Positions 28,935 to 36,283 of a stretch of DNA of 64,000 nucleotides are shown in pieces. The notes beneath the pieces were generated by a model. The model worked only from the letters and a program-made list of their open reading frames with translations. It was not told where the DNA came from and searched no databases. Source of the stretch: QHXQ01 sp036389395 (GTDB lineage Bacteria > Acidobacteriota > Blastocatellia > Pyrinomonadales > Pyrinomonadaceae); assembly GCA_036389395.1 (NCBI GenBank), contig DASVPY010000050.1, positions 1 to 64,000 on the forward strand, given 5' to 3'. Numbering within the stretch: the first letter of the stretch is position 1; every line of letters begins with the position of its first letter. A program made the translations under genes and the position numbers.

Positions 28935-28973
28935 GAGAGCCTGTGTCGCGCGCGTTCGGCGACACAGGCTCTC
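28935..28973 (+). terminator. Intrinsic terminator of the M13 peptidase gene
   Basis: A perfect 15-bp stem (28935-28949 with 28959-28973), 9-nt loop, followed by ATCATTTTC, 30 nt after the stop codon. Confidence 0.85.
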
Positions 28974-29044
28974 ATCATTTTCAAGGGGCCAGTTCCGGCA
29001 CAGAGGAAGACCCGTCTGGCGGTCAGTCTTTCGGAGGTGAACAC

Positions 29045-29476
29045 ATGAGCGAGGTTGTCGTCACGTCCCTGTCGAATCTGCGCCAGGAGGTGCGCTACGG
29101 CGACGGGCACACCTTCAACACGGACGAGCCGGCGGGCCTCGGCGGCGAGGACGCCGGCCCAGACCCCTACACGCTGCTGCTCGCCGCCCTCGGCAGTTGC
29201 ATCTCGATGACCGTCACGCTCTACGCGCGGCGCAAGGGCTGGCCGCTCGCGGGCGTCACCGTGCGCCTGCGCCAGCGACGTGAGCACGCGCGCGACTGCG
29301 CCGAGTGCCAGACCGAGGGCGACGCTTTCATCCACCGCATCGAGCGCGCCGTCGCCGTCACCGGCGACCTGACCGCCGAGCAGCAAGCGCGCCTCCAGGA
29401 GATCGCCCACAAGTGCCCCGTCCACAAGACGCTCACCGCCGAGATCGTGATCGCCGACTGGCAGGACGCGGCCTAG
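29045..29476 (+). CDS. OsmC-family peroxiredoxin-like protein
   Basis: A 143-aa OsmC/Ohr-fold protein. I use the ATG at 29045, which has TCGGAGGTGAA just upstream. The two active Cys are in LGSCISMTVTLYARRKGWPL and HKCPVHKTL, the pair that reduces organic hydroperoxides in this family. The GDGHTFNTDEPAGLGGEDAG segment and PYTLLLAALGSC are typical of the YhfA-like branch. It acts in the cytosol, probably in peroxide stress. It stands alone between a terminator and the promoter of the CAP gene. Confidence 0.9.
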   Translation: MSEVVVTSLSNLRQEVRYGDGHTFNTDEPAGLGGEDAGPDPYTLLLAALGSCISMTVTLYARRKGWPLAGVTVRLRQRREHARDCAECQTEGDAFIHRIERAVAVTGDLTAEQQARLQEIAHKCPVHKTLTAEIVIADWQDAA

Positions 29477-29533
29477 CACGACCGGCTGACCGCGCGCGGA
29501 CTGGCGCAAACATTCCGGCCCGCCGCCCGACTC

Positions 29534-29563
29534 TTGACGCCCGCGCGCCGCTTGGCCTATAAG
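29534..29563 (+). promoter_or_regulatory. Promoter of the CAP-domain gene
   Basis: -35 TTGACG (29534-29539), 18-nt spacer and -10 TATAAG (29558-29563) lie 86 nt before the start codon of the gene at 29649. Confidence 0.6.
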
Positions 29564-29648
29564 ACGGCCTTCGCGTTCGCCTAAGACGTTCCTTCGTGCT
29601 CGTCTTCTCCCGACACTTCCGATCTAACACACCCCAAGGAGTTCCCCC

Positions 29649-30353
29649 ATGAAGCGTCGTCTCTGTGCCCTGACGTTGCCGCTCCTCTTCGTCGTCTGTC
29701 TCGTCAACCCCGTCCAGTTCCCGACCCAAGCCCAGACCGGCAAACCGGCCGGCGCTAGTAACCACAGCCTGTCGGCCTTCGAGGCCGAGATGCTGCGCGA
29801 GATCAACCTGGCCCGCACGCGCCCCCGTGAGTACGCCGCCTACCTCGAACAGTTGCGCCCGTACTTCAAAGGCAAGCTCTACCAACAGCCGGGTCGCCCC
29901 GGCCTGACGACCGAGGAGGGCGCGGCCGCGCTCGAAGATGCCATCAATTTCATGCGCGCCGCCAAGCCGCTCGGCCCCTACGACGTGTCGCGCGGCATGT
30001 GCCTCGGCGCGAACGTGCTCGTCAAAGATCAGGGCGCGAAGGGTCTGACCGGCCACCGCGGCACGGACGGCAACTTCTGCGAGAAGCGACTCGAACAGTT
30101 CGGCGCTTGGCAAGGCACTGTGGGCGAGAACCTCTCCTACGGCAAGGACACGGCGCGCGAGCGCGTCCTGACCTGGCTGATAGACGACGGCGTCGCCGAC
30201 CGCGGCCACCGCAACCGCCTGCTCAGCCCGGACTTCAAGGCCGTCGGCGTCTCCTGCGGCGACCACGCCCAACTCGGCACCATGTGCGTCCTCACCTTCG
30301 CCGGCGGCTTCACCGACGCCGCCCCCGGTCGCACCGCCACCCGCAAGTTCTGA
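29649..30353 (+). CDS. Secreted CAP-domain (SCP-like) protein
   Basis: A 234-aa product with a signal peptide (LPLLFVVCLVNPVQF, cleaved near residue 29) and a CAP domain. Visible CAP elements are the helix EAEMLREINLARTRPREYA, the metal/His positions in GLTGHRGTDGNFCEKR, the GENLSYG motif, and RGHRNRLLSPDFKAVGVSC. CAP proteins are secreted and have varied roles, including lipid binding and protease-like functions; no activity can be assigned. AAGGAG lies close upstream of the ATG. It ends before a strong terminator. Confidence 0.9.
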   Translation: MKRRLCALTLPLLFVVCLVNPVQFPTQAQTGKPAGASNHSLSAFEAEMLREINLARTRPREYAAYLEQLRPYFKGKLYQQPGRPGLTTEEGAAALEDAINFMRAAKPLGPYDVSRGMCLGANVLVKDQGAKGLTGHRGTDGNFCEKRLEQFGAWQGTVGENLSYGKDTARERVLTWLIDDGVADRGHRNRLLSPDFKAVGVSCGDHAQLGTMCVLTFAGGFTDAAPGRTATRKF

Positions 30354-30400
30354 TGACGCCTAAGCGGCCGCGCCGGCCGCTGACAACGGCAAAGAGTGAG

Positions 30401-30448
30401 CCAAGGAAAGAGCCTTCAACCGAACACGGTTGAAGGCTCTTTCCTTGG
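30401..30448. terminator. Bidirectional terminator between convergent genes
   Basis: A perfect 22-bp stem (30401-30422 with 30427-30448) with a 4-nt loop. The A-rich left flank and T-rich right flank of the stem (AAGGAAAG / CTTTCCTT) make it usable in both directions, for the CAP gene (plus) and the HNH gene (minus). Confidence 0.85.
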
Positions 30449-30480
30449 CCTAACTCAGAATGCCCGACGGCCTTTAGGGC

Positions 30481-30882
30481 TTAGCGCGTCCTACCCGTCC
30501 ACTCTTTGAACAAGCCCTGCTCTCTGGCTCTACGCATACCTTCTGTCAAGCAGAGCCAAGCGTCAAACGGCATATCACGCCGTGCGTAATTACAACGGAT
30601 GCACGCTGGGACGACGTTATCTAACGTGTGTCCTTTCGTGTTATCAATCCGATCCAGCGTCATCCTTAATTCAGTCTCGCCACAGTATTGACAGCCGCCA
30701 GCAATCAGAGCTGCGATCCGTACTCTCGTCAGATCACAGGCCATGCCACGCCGCTTATCCATTCTCCGCGCTTCCCAAAAGATAAAGCGCGCGACATCAA
30801 CTCCCGTCGCGCGCATCAGGTTGAACTTAAGGTTACGCTGCTTCTGCCACGCCCGCTTCTTGGCCGGGTCTTTAAATGGCAT
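30481..30882 (-). CDS. HNH-family endonuclease
   Basis: A 133-aa protein with a zinc-ribbon-supported HNH fold: CQYCGETEL (Cys 64 and 67), MTLDRIDNTKGHTLDNVVPA (catalytic Asp/His region, Asn 89) and CIRCNYARRDM (Cys 94 and 97). The first HNH residue, usually His, falls in T-L-D-R-I-D as in many phage-type HNH proteins. The basic N-terminus (KDPAKKRAWQKQRNLKF) would help bind nucleic acid. The gene starts 15 nt beyond the 3' end of tRNA-Pro on the same strand, and its codon use (more A/T at third positions) differs from its neighbours. It may be a mobile homing-type nuclease or a remnant of an integrated element. Confidence 0.85.
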   Translation of the reverse strand: MPFKDPAKKRAWQKQRNLKFNLMRATGVDVARFIFWEARRMDKRRGMACDLTRVRIAALIAGGCQYCGETELRMTLDRIDNTKGHTLDNVVPACIRCNYARRDMPFDAWLCLTEGMRRAREQGLFKEWTGRTR

Positions 30883-30897
30883 AAGCTTCTTTCAGTA

Positions 30898-30971
30898 TCG
30901 GGATGGCGGGATTCGAACCCACGGCCTCTTCCACCCCAAGGAAGCGCGCTACCAGGCTGCGCCACATCCCG
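30898..30971 (-). tRNA. tRNA-Pro(GGG)
   Basis: Read on the minus strand, 74 nt fold into a full cloverleaf: acceptor CGGGATG/CATCCCG, D arm GCGC...GCGC, anticodon stem CTTCC/GGAAG with loop TTGGGGT (anticodon GGG), T arm GTGGG-TTCGAAT-CCCGC and discriminator A. The 3' CCA is not encoded. An HNH gene begins 15 nt downstream. Confidence 0.95.
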
Positions 30972-31043
30972 TCGAACTGTGTCTAAGTATCTTCGGAAAA
31001 GTTATTTTGTCAAATCGCGCGAGGGCGTGCGGTTCGTTCGCGC

Positions 31044-31616
31044 TCACCGCTGCGGGCGACGGCGCGGGTCGCCGGCGTTGAGTAAGGCGAGCACGTCGCG
31101 CGCCTCTTGGTGCAGGCGACGCAGGGCGGCGCGGCGCTCGTCCGTGAGTGGGACGCTCGGCTCGGCGGGCGGTAACTCGTGGTCGCTCGCGTAGACGGGC
31201 GCGGCGGCCGGCGCGGTTGACGCCTGTTGCGGCGCGGGCGGCGGCGGAGCGGCTGTGGCCGCGGGTGGCGCGGGCGTTTCGGTCGGCGCTTGGGCTTCGG
31301 CGGCGCTCAGGTGCGCGGCCGTCATCTCGGGCGTCACGACCTTGAGCTTCGCCGCGCCGCGCAGGTCGCTCTGGAGTTTCTTCTTCGCGCCGGCGATGGT
31401 GTACTGGTCTTCGTAGAGCAGCTCCTTGATGCGCAAGACCATCTCCACGTCGCGCTTGCGGTAGGTGCGCTGCCCCGCGCGGTTCTTCTGCGGCGCGAGC
31501 ATCGGGAACTCCGACTCCCAGTAGCGCAAGACGTGCGCCTGCACGCCCGTGATGTCGCACACCTCGCCGATCTTGAAGAAGAGTTTTTCCGGGATGTAGA
31601 CGGCCGCTCGGTTCAT
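31044..31616 (-). CDS. MerR-family transcriptional regulator
   Basis: A 190-aa regulator. The N-terminal MerR winged helix-turn-helix reads FFKIGEVCDITGVQAHVLRY, WESEFPMLAP and QRTYRKRDVEMVLRIKELL (about residues 13-75), followed by YTIAGAKKKL. This sequence type (HVLRYWE...F.ML.P..N..GQR.Y) is the common single-domain MerR-like regulator found near tRNA or integration-host genes in many phyla. The C-terminal half is a low-complexity Ala/Pro-rich tail ending in a short helix (ERRAALRRLHQEARDVLALL). No metal-binding Cys are seen, so metal sensing is unlikely. Confidence 0.9.
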   Translation of the reverse strand: MNRAAVYIPEKLFFKIGEVCDITGVQAHVLRYWESEFPMLAPQKNRAGQRTYRKRDVEMVLRIKELLYEDQYTIAGAKKKLQSDLRGAAKLKVVTPEMTAAHLSAAEAQAPTETPAPPAATAAPPPPAPQQASTAPAAAPVYASDHELPPAEPSVPLTDERRAALRRLHQEARDVLALLNAGDPRRRPQR

Positions 31617-31829
31617 ACTGCGCGAAGCCTCTGCCAGTTATGAGATGTACGGGATAAGTGCCGCCAAACGCCAGTATGTTTCTTGTCACGGGGCCGCCGA
31701 GCCGGCCGGAACGCTGTGCGCCATGTTACCCGCGCCGCCCCGCAGTGTCAATGAACTTCTGCCGCCAATAAACGGGCGACTGACCGGCAGTTGCGCCCGC
31801 CGGCTTGAAGCTTTTCCTGAACGGGAGTT

Positions 31830-32810
31830 TCAGCGCGGCTCGACCGCGATGAGCCGGCTGGCGGGATCGAAGGTCAGGCGGAAGGGGCGCAGGGCGTCGC
31901 GGCCGAGGATGACGGGCGCGTCCAGAGCCGCGCCGTAGAGCACGTCGGTCGGGACGCCGCGCAGGACGAGACCGCCGATTTGAACGGTGGCAGATGCGAC
32001 GCGGCGCGCGGCGACTTGACCGCGCCCCAGATCGCGCACGCCCGCGCGCTCGCGCCCCGCCTCCGCGCCGATGCCGAAGGCGCGCGCCGCCGCCGCCGAG
32101 ACGGCGAGACCGAAGCCGGAGCCTGTGTCGAGCAGCGCGCGGCGGCCGTTGCCGAGTTGGACGAAGGGCCGGCGTGTGCCCGCTTCGTTGAGCCAGGGGA
32201 CGATTGCGCCGTCGGCGGGTTGGGCGCGGCCGCGCAGGGGCAGCGCGCGCGGGTCGAAGGCGCTGATCGTGCCGGCGGGCAGGTCTAAGATGAAGCCGAG
32301 CGGGTAGTAGCTTTCGGCCGGGTCGAGCACGCCGTCGAGGTCGGGCGGCAGAGCGTCCGTGACGAGGACGGGCGCGCGCCCCGGCAGATCGTTCCCGCGC
32401 TCGCCGACGGCGAGACTCTTGATCGTCGCCTCGCGCCCCGCGCCGCCGCCCGCGCCGCTCAAGCCCGTGATCGGTACGGCGCGCGCGCCCGTGTAAGTGA
32501 CGCGCGCGGCCGCGGCCACGCGCGGCGCGATGATGTTCGAGCCGGCCCCCGTGTCGAGCGCGAAGTTGAAAGGCCCCGTGTCGTTGACCCAGACGCGCAG
32601 GAGCAGCCCGCGCCCCGTCTGTTCGCGGAAACGCGCGGGCGCGGGCAGCGTGCGCGCGCTGCTTGGGTTCTGACTCTCGCGCCCGCCGCCGAAGGTCTGG
32701 TTGATGCGTGAGGCTTGCGCGTAGACGGACGAATGGGCAGCCCCCGTGAAGGAGACTGCCCACGCCGTCAGTGCCAGAGCGATCAGGATGGCTGAAGCTT
32801 TAAGCGCCAT
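31830..32810 (-). CDS. Secreted retropepsin-like aspartyl protease with two DTG motifs
   Basis: A 326-aa product with signal peptide SAILIALALTAWAVSFTGAA. I use the ATG at 32810 (GGAAGGGG upstream); ten further upstream codons are open but lack a better signal. Two aspartyl-protease half-domains are seen: FNFALDTGAGSNIIAP (Asp 86) and ALLDTGSGFGLAVS in the second half. The hydrophobic VILGRDALRPFRLTFD motif closes the second lobe. The pair of retropepsin lobes in one chain should form an active dimer-like site. It resembles PDZ-lacking secreted aspartyl proteases of Acidobacteria. A fusion with TPRs and the same two-lobe plan occurs at 50162-51826. Confidence 0.85.
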   Translation of the reverse strand: MALKASAILIALALTAWAVSFTGAAHSSVYAQASRINQTFGGGRESQNPSSARTLPAPARFREQTGRGLLLRVWVNDTGPFNFALDTGAGSNIIAPRVAAAARVTYTGARAVPITGLSGAGGGAGREATIKSLAVGERGNDLPGRAPVLVTDALPPDLDGVLDPAESYYPLGFILDLPAGTISAFDPRALPLRGRAQPADGAIVPWLNEAGTRRPFVQLGNGRRALLDTGSGFGLAVSAAAARAFGIGAEAGRERAGVRDLGRGQVAARRVASATVQIGGLVLRGVPTDVLYGAALDAPVILGRDALRPFRLTFDPASRLIAVEPR

Positions 32811-32858
32811 CGCCCCTTCCCCGCTCGGCCGCTCGCGCAAACGCCGTGAGGCGTCCGC

Positions 32859-33455
32859 TTAGCGGTTGTTGCGGTTGCGAATCTTGTAGGTGTAGAGCGC
32901 CGAGCCGCCCGCACCGGCCAGACCGCCGATGAGCGCGCCCTTCTTGCCGCCGATCAGGCCGCCGAGCAGAGCGCCGCCGCCCGTGCCCATCGCCACCGTC
33001 AGCTTGTCGCGGTGCTTAGACCAGAAGCTGCGCTTGCGCGGCTGGTAGTCGTAGTAAGCACGTCGCGGGGCGCTCGCGCGGGCGTAGCGCGTGCGCGCCG
33101 GGGCGTTGCGGTAGACGACGCGCGAACTAGTCGGCACTTCGCGCACGACCGTGGTCTGCGTCGGGATCGCGGCATCGCCGTTGCGCGCGGCGTTGAAGCC
33201 GTCGGCGAAGCCGGCGCGGTAGTCGGCCGAGACCGAATCGTCGGTCGTGTTGTTGCGCGCCACCTGCTCGGCCGTGGGCTGCGTGCTATCGAGCCGCTGG
33301 GCGTTCATGCGGGCCGCGTCGGTCGTGTTCAAGCTCTGCGTCGCGGCCGTCGTGCTGGGATCGGTGGCGCGCCGGTTGTTGACCAGGCCGACGACGGTGC
33401 CGCCGAGCAGCGCCGCCGCGAGACCGACCGATAAAATCTTGCCATTTGTCGTCAT
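32859..33455 (-). CDS. Glycine-zipper membrane protein
   Basis: A 198-aa product starting at the ATG at 33455, preceded by GGAGGAG; an upstream in-frame ATG lacks such a site. A hydrophobic N-terminal helix (ILSVGLAAALLGGTVVGLV) precedes a Ser/Thr/Asn-rich linker, and a basic Arg/Tyr-rich stretch (VVYRNAPARTRYARASAP). The C-terminus is a glycine zipper (TGGGALLGGLIGGKKGALIG plus GLAGAGGSAL), which packs helices in the outer or inner membrane. The role is unknown; such proteins are often stress-related. Confidence 0.8.
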   Translation of the reverse strand: MTTNGKILSVGLAAALLGGTVVGLVNNRRATDPSTTAATQSLNTTDAARMNAQRLDSTQPTAEQVARNNTTDDSVSADYRAGFADGFNAARNGDAAIPTQTTVVREVPTSSRVVYRNAPARTRYARASAPRRAYYDYQPRKRSFWSKHRDKLTVAMGTGGGALLGGLIGGKKGALIGGLAGAGGSALYTYKIRNRNNR

Positions 33456-33752
33456 GGTGTTAGCTTCTCCTCCGAAATTCGCTAGGGTTTTGATCGTTCT
33501 AGCCGCCGTCCTAAGCAGCAACTCGTGTTCCCGGCAACGCGGACGCGGGCGGCGCGGCCCGATTGTCGCACCGACCGCCAGTTTTTTCAGCCGTTCCGGG
33601 GTGTTGTCATCGAAACATAATCAGACCGCAACATTGGGCGGCCGTACAATCGCACGCCCGTCTGCACCATTTGGATTACACTCAACCCCATCTGCTCAAC
33701 GAAACAGTGTGCTGCTCGTACGGAATTGAAACCCGCGACCGGGCGGCGGTCG

Positions 33753-33782
33753 TTGGACGCCCCTGCGGGCGCGGGCTATAAT
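33753..33782 (+). promoter_or_regulatory. Promoter of the class I/II aminotransferase gene
   Basis: -35 TTGGAC (33753-33758), 18-nt spacer and a perfect -10 TATAAT (33777-33782), giving a leader of about 45 nt before the GTG at 33833. The divergent gap 33456-33832 holds nothing else that I can call, apart from an implied promoter for the glycine-zipper gene. Confidence 0.65.
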
Positions 33783-33832
33783 CCGGCGTCCCGTCCGCAA
33801 GCCACACAGTTTCGGAGGTTCGAGCGCCTATC

Positions 33833-35005
33833 GTGACCGCCGCTTCAACGACCGCTTTCCGTCTCGCCGCGCGTTTGGAGCGGGTCGGCTTTTCCGACAT
33901 TGTCAAGATTCGCAACCGCGTGCTGGAGCTACGGGCCGCGGGCGCGAGCGTCTACCAGTTCGAGGGCGGCGAGCCGTTCCTCGACACGCCCGAACACATC
34001 AAGGAGGCGGCCCGGCGCGCGCTCGCCGAGAACAAGACGCGCTACGCGCCCTCGTCCGGCATCCCGGAACTGCGCGCCGCCCTCGCCGCCAAGCTGCGCG
34101 CGCGCAACCGCCTGCCCGCCGAAACCGAAGACGTGATCGTGCTGAACGGCGGGATGCAAGGGTTGTTCGGTGCGTTCCAGTCGGTCGTCAACCCCGGCGA
34201 CGGGGTGCTCGTCTTCTCGCCCTACTGGACGCCGATCAAGGACTTGATCGCCAACTGCGAGGCCGAGGCCGTCCTGGTCTCGACGAAGGCGGCGCGCGCC
34301 GAAGGCTTCGCCGCCGCCCTCAAGCGCCATCTCACGCCGCGCGCGCGCGCCCTCTACTTCAACACGCCGCAGAACCCGACCGGCGCGGTCTTCACGCGCG
34401 CCGAGGTGGAGGCGGTCGCCGCCTTCGCGCGCGAGCACGATCTCGTCGTCATCGCCGACGAAGCCTACGAGGACTTGGTCTACGAAGGCGAGCACGTCTC
34501 CATCGCCGCGCTGCCGGAGATGTTCGAGCGCACGATCAGTTGCTACACGCTCTCGAAGTCCTACTCGATGACGGGCTGGCGCATCGGCTACGCGGCGGCC
34601 GCCGAGCCTTGGATGACGGGCTTGCGCAAGACGCTCCTCTACTCGACCAACGGCGTCTCGACGCCGACCCAGTGGGCCGCGCTCGCCGCCGTCCACTCGC
34701 CCGCGGACTTCTTCGCGCACGCGCGCGCCGCCTACCGCGAGCGCCGCGACCTGCTCGTCGCCGGGCTGAACGAACTCGGCTTCGCCTGCGCGCCGCCGCC
34801 CGGCGCGTTCTACGCCTTCCCCGACTGCACGCGGCTCGACGCCGACAGCCGCGCCGCCGCCGACGCGCTGCTCGAACGCGCGCAGGTCGCCACCGTCCCC
34901 GGCGTCGTCTTCGGCCCGCACGGCGAAAGCCACCTCCGCTTCTCCTTCTCCACCTCGCTTGAGACGATCCACGCCGCGCTCGACTCGATGCGCCGACAAC
35001 TCTAA
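33833..35005 (+). CDS. PLP-dependent class I/II aminotransferase
   Basis: A 390-aa fold-type I aminotransferase, probably for aspartate or another amino acid. The start is a GTG; no other in-frame start lies close. Visible marks are YQFEGGEPFLDTPEHIKEAA, TRYAPSSGIPELRAALAAKL, the PLP phosphate segment NGGMQGLFGAFQ, FNTPQNPTGAVFT (substrate carboxylate and pyridine Asn), VIADEAYEDLVY (Asp), the Schiff-base Lys in TLSKSYSMTGWRIGYA (K242), and the C-terminal LRFSFSTS with the Arg. It lies just 18 nt upstream of thiL and may be co-transcribed with it. The exact substrate cannot be read from sequence. Confidence 0.92.
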   Translation: MTAASTTAFRLAARLERVGFSDIVKIRNRVLELRAAGASVYQFEGGEPFLDTPEHIKEAARRALAENKTRYAPSSGIPELRAALAAKLRARNRLPAETEDVIVLNGGMQGLFGAFQSVVNPGDGVLVFSPYWTPIKDLIANCEAEAVLVSTKAARAEGFAAALKRHLTPRARALYFNTPQNPTGAVFTRAEVEAVAAFAREHDLVVIADEAYEDLVYEGEHVSIAALPEMFERTISCYTLSKSYSMTGWRIGYAAAAEPWMTGLRKTLLYSTNGVSTPTQWAALAAVHSPADFFAHARAAYRERRDLLVAGLNELGFACAPPPGAFYAFPDCTRLDADSRAAADALLERAQVATVPGVVFGPHGESHLRFSFSTSLETIHAALDSMRRQL

Positions 35006-35007
35006 AG

Positions 35008-35224
35008 GGACGAGGGCTGAGGGATGAGGGCTGAAAAGGGGCGGCGGAAGTTAAAAGCCGGTTCACCTTCATCAACTTCAAAAACTCTCACAAGCAACTC
35101 CGCGCGCCGCGATGCGACGCCCGGCGAGTTCGACTTCATCACTCGCATCCGCCGCCGCGCCGAGCGGCACAACAAACTCGCTGCCCCCGTTTCATCTCTC
35201 ATCCCTCATCCCTCATCCCTTCTC
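35008..35224. repeat. Heptamer hairpin element overlapping the 5' part of thiL
   Basis: The left arm (about 35008-35035) has GAGGGCT/GAGGGAT units; the right arm (about 35191-35224) has CTCATCC units in reverse complement. Between them lie about 155 nt encoding the ThiL N-terminal helix. The thiL start codon lies within the left arm, and the right arm is translated in frame as part of ThiL. Confidence 0.7.
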
Positions 35225-36151
35225 CACGGCATCGGCGACGACGCGGCGGTCATCAGCCACGCGGCCCGTAGCGAGACTGTCATCACCGCCGATCTGCTCG
35301 TCGAAGACGTGGACTTTCGGCGCGCGACGATGCCGCCCCGTGCCTTGGGCCACAAGGCTCTGGCCGTCTCGCTCTCGGACATCGCGGCGATGGGCGCGCG
35401 CCCGCGCTACGCGCTGCTGTCGGTCGGCGTGCCCGCCGCCGTCTGGCGCACGCGCTTCCTCGGAGAGTTCTACGAAGGCTTCTTCGCGCTCGCCGCGCGC
35501 GCGGGCGTCGCGCTCGTCGGCGGCGACGTGTCGCGCACGCCCGAACGCATCGCCGTGGACTCAATCGTGCTCGGCGAAGTGCGACGCGGGCGCGCCGTCC
35601 TGCGCGCGGGCGCGCGCCCCGGCGATCAAATCTTCGTCACCGGCACGCTCGGCGGCGCGGCCGCCGGCCTGCAACTGCTAGAGCGCGCGCCGCCGCGGCG
35701 GCGCGGCGCGGCGGCCACACAGCTCGTGCGCCGGCATCAGCGGCCGGAGCCGCGACTCGCGTGGGGCGCGTGGCTCGGCGCGAAGCGACTGGCGACGGCG
35801 ATGATCGATCTGAGCGACGGGCTGTCGTCCGACCTCACGCACCTGTGCCGCGCGAGCCGCGTGGGCGCGCTCGTCGTCGCCGCAGACGTGCCGGTCGAAC
35901 CACTCATCAACGAGAGCGGCGCAGCGTCAGACGCCGCCCTCGCCCTCGCACTCCACGGCGGCGAAGACTTCGAGTTGCTGTTCACCGCCCGGCCCGAAGA
36001 CGCCGCGCGTCTGCCCGCCGCGCTCGACGGCGTACACGTCACGCGCATCGGCGAAATCCGCCCCCGCGCCGCCGGCCTGCGCCTCCACGCCGCCGGCCGC
36101 ACGCGCAAGCTCACGCCCGGCGGCTTCACACACTTCCGCGCGCCGCGTTAA
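35024..36151 (+). CDS. thiL: Thiamine-phosphate kinase with an altered N-terminus
   Basis: ThiL phosphorylates thiamine phosphate to the active cofactor thiamine diphosphate. Core motifs are all present: HGIGDDAAVI (ATP-binding), KALAVSLSDIAAMGARPRY, VALVGGDVSRTP, ATAMIDLSDGLSSDL and LALHGGEDFELLF. The 375-aa length exceeds the usual 310-330. The excess is at the N-terminus: a basic 30-residue leader, the conserved GEFDFITRIRRRA helix, and then an extra segment NKLAAPVSSLIPHPSSLL just before HGIGDD. That segment is translated from CTCATCC repeats. The only start codon in frame (ATG at 35024) also lies in repeat sequence. The catalytic domains look intact, so the protein is probably functional. 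Confidence 0.9.
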   Translation: MRAEKGRRKLKAGSPSSTSKTLTSNSARRDATPGEFDFITRIRRRAERHNKLAAPVSSLIPHPSSLLHGIGDDAAVISHAARSETVITADLLVEDVDFRRATMPPRALGHKALAVSLSDIAAMGARPRYALLSVGVPAAVWRTRFLGEFYEGFFALAARAGVALVGGDVSRTPERIAVDSIVLGEVRRGRAVLRAGARPGDQIFVTGTLGGAAAGLQLLERAPPRRRGAAATQLVRRHQRPEPRLAWGAWLGAKRLATAMIDLSDGLSSDLTHLCRASRVGALVVAADVPVEPLINESGAASDAALALALHGGEDFELLFTARPEDAARLPAALDGVHVTRIGEIRPRAAGLRLHAAGRTRKLTPGGFTHFRAPR

Positions 36152-36192
36152 GCACCACAGGCCGGCCACACGTTTCCCGCGCCGCGGTTTCA

Positions 36193-36221
36193 TTGACTCG
36201 CCGCGTGTCCTTGCCTAGACT
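36193..36221 (+). promoter_or_regulatory. Promoter of cysS
   Basis: -35 TTGACT (36193-36198), 17-nt spacer and -10 TAGACT (36216-36221) lie 63 nt before the cysS start codon. Confidence 0.55.
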
Positions 36222-36283
36222 CTTCGTGAGGAAGAAAGGAGTGCGCAGTCGCGCCGCAGGACGCGCGCGGGCTGCCGCGGCAG

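Noticed and set aside
28916..28935. TTGACA followed by TATACT near 28916 as a promoter for osmC
   Set aside because: The spacing is only about 8 nt, too short, and the elements lie just before the M13 peptidase terminator.
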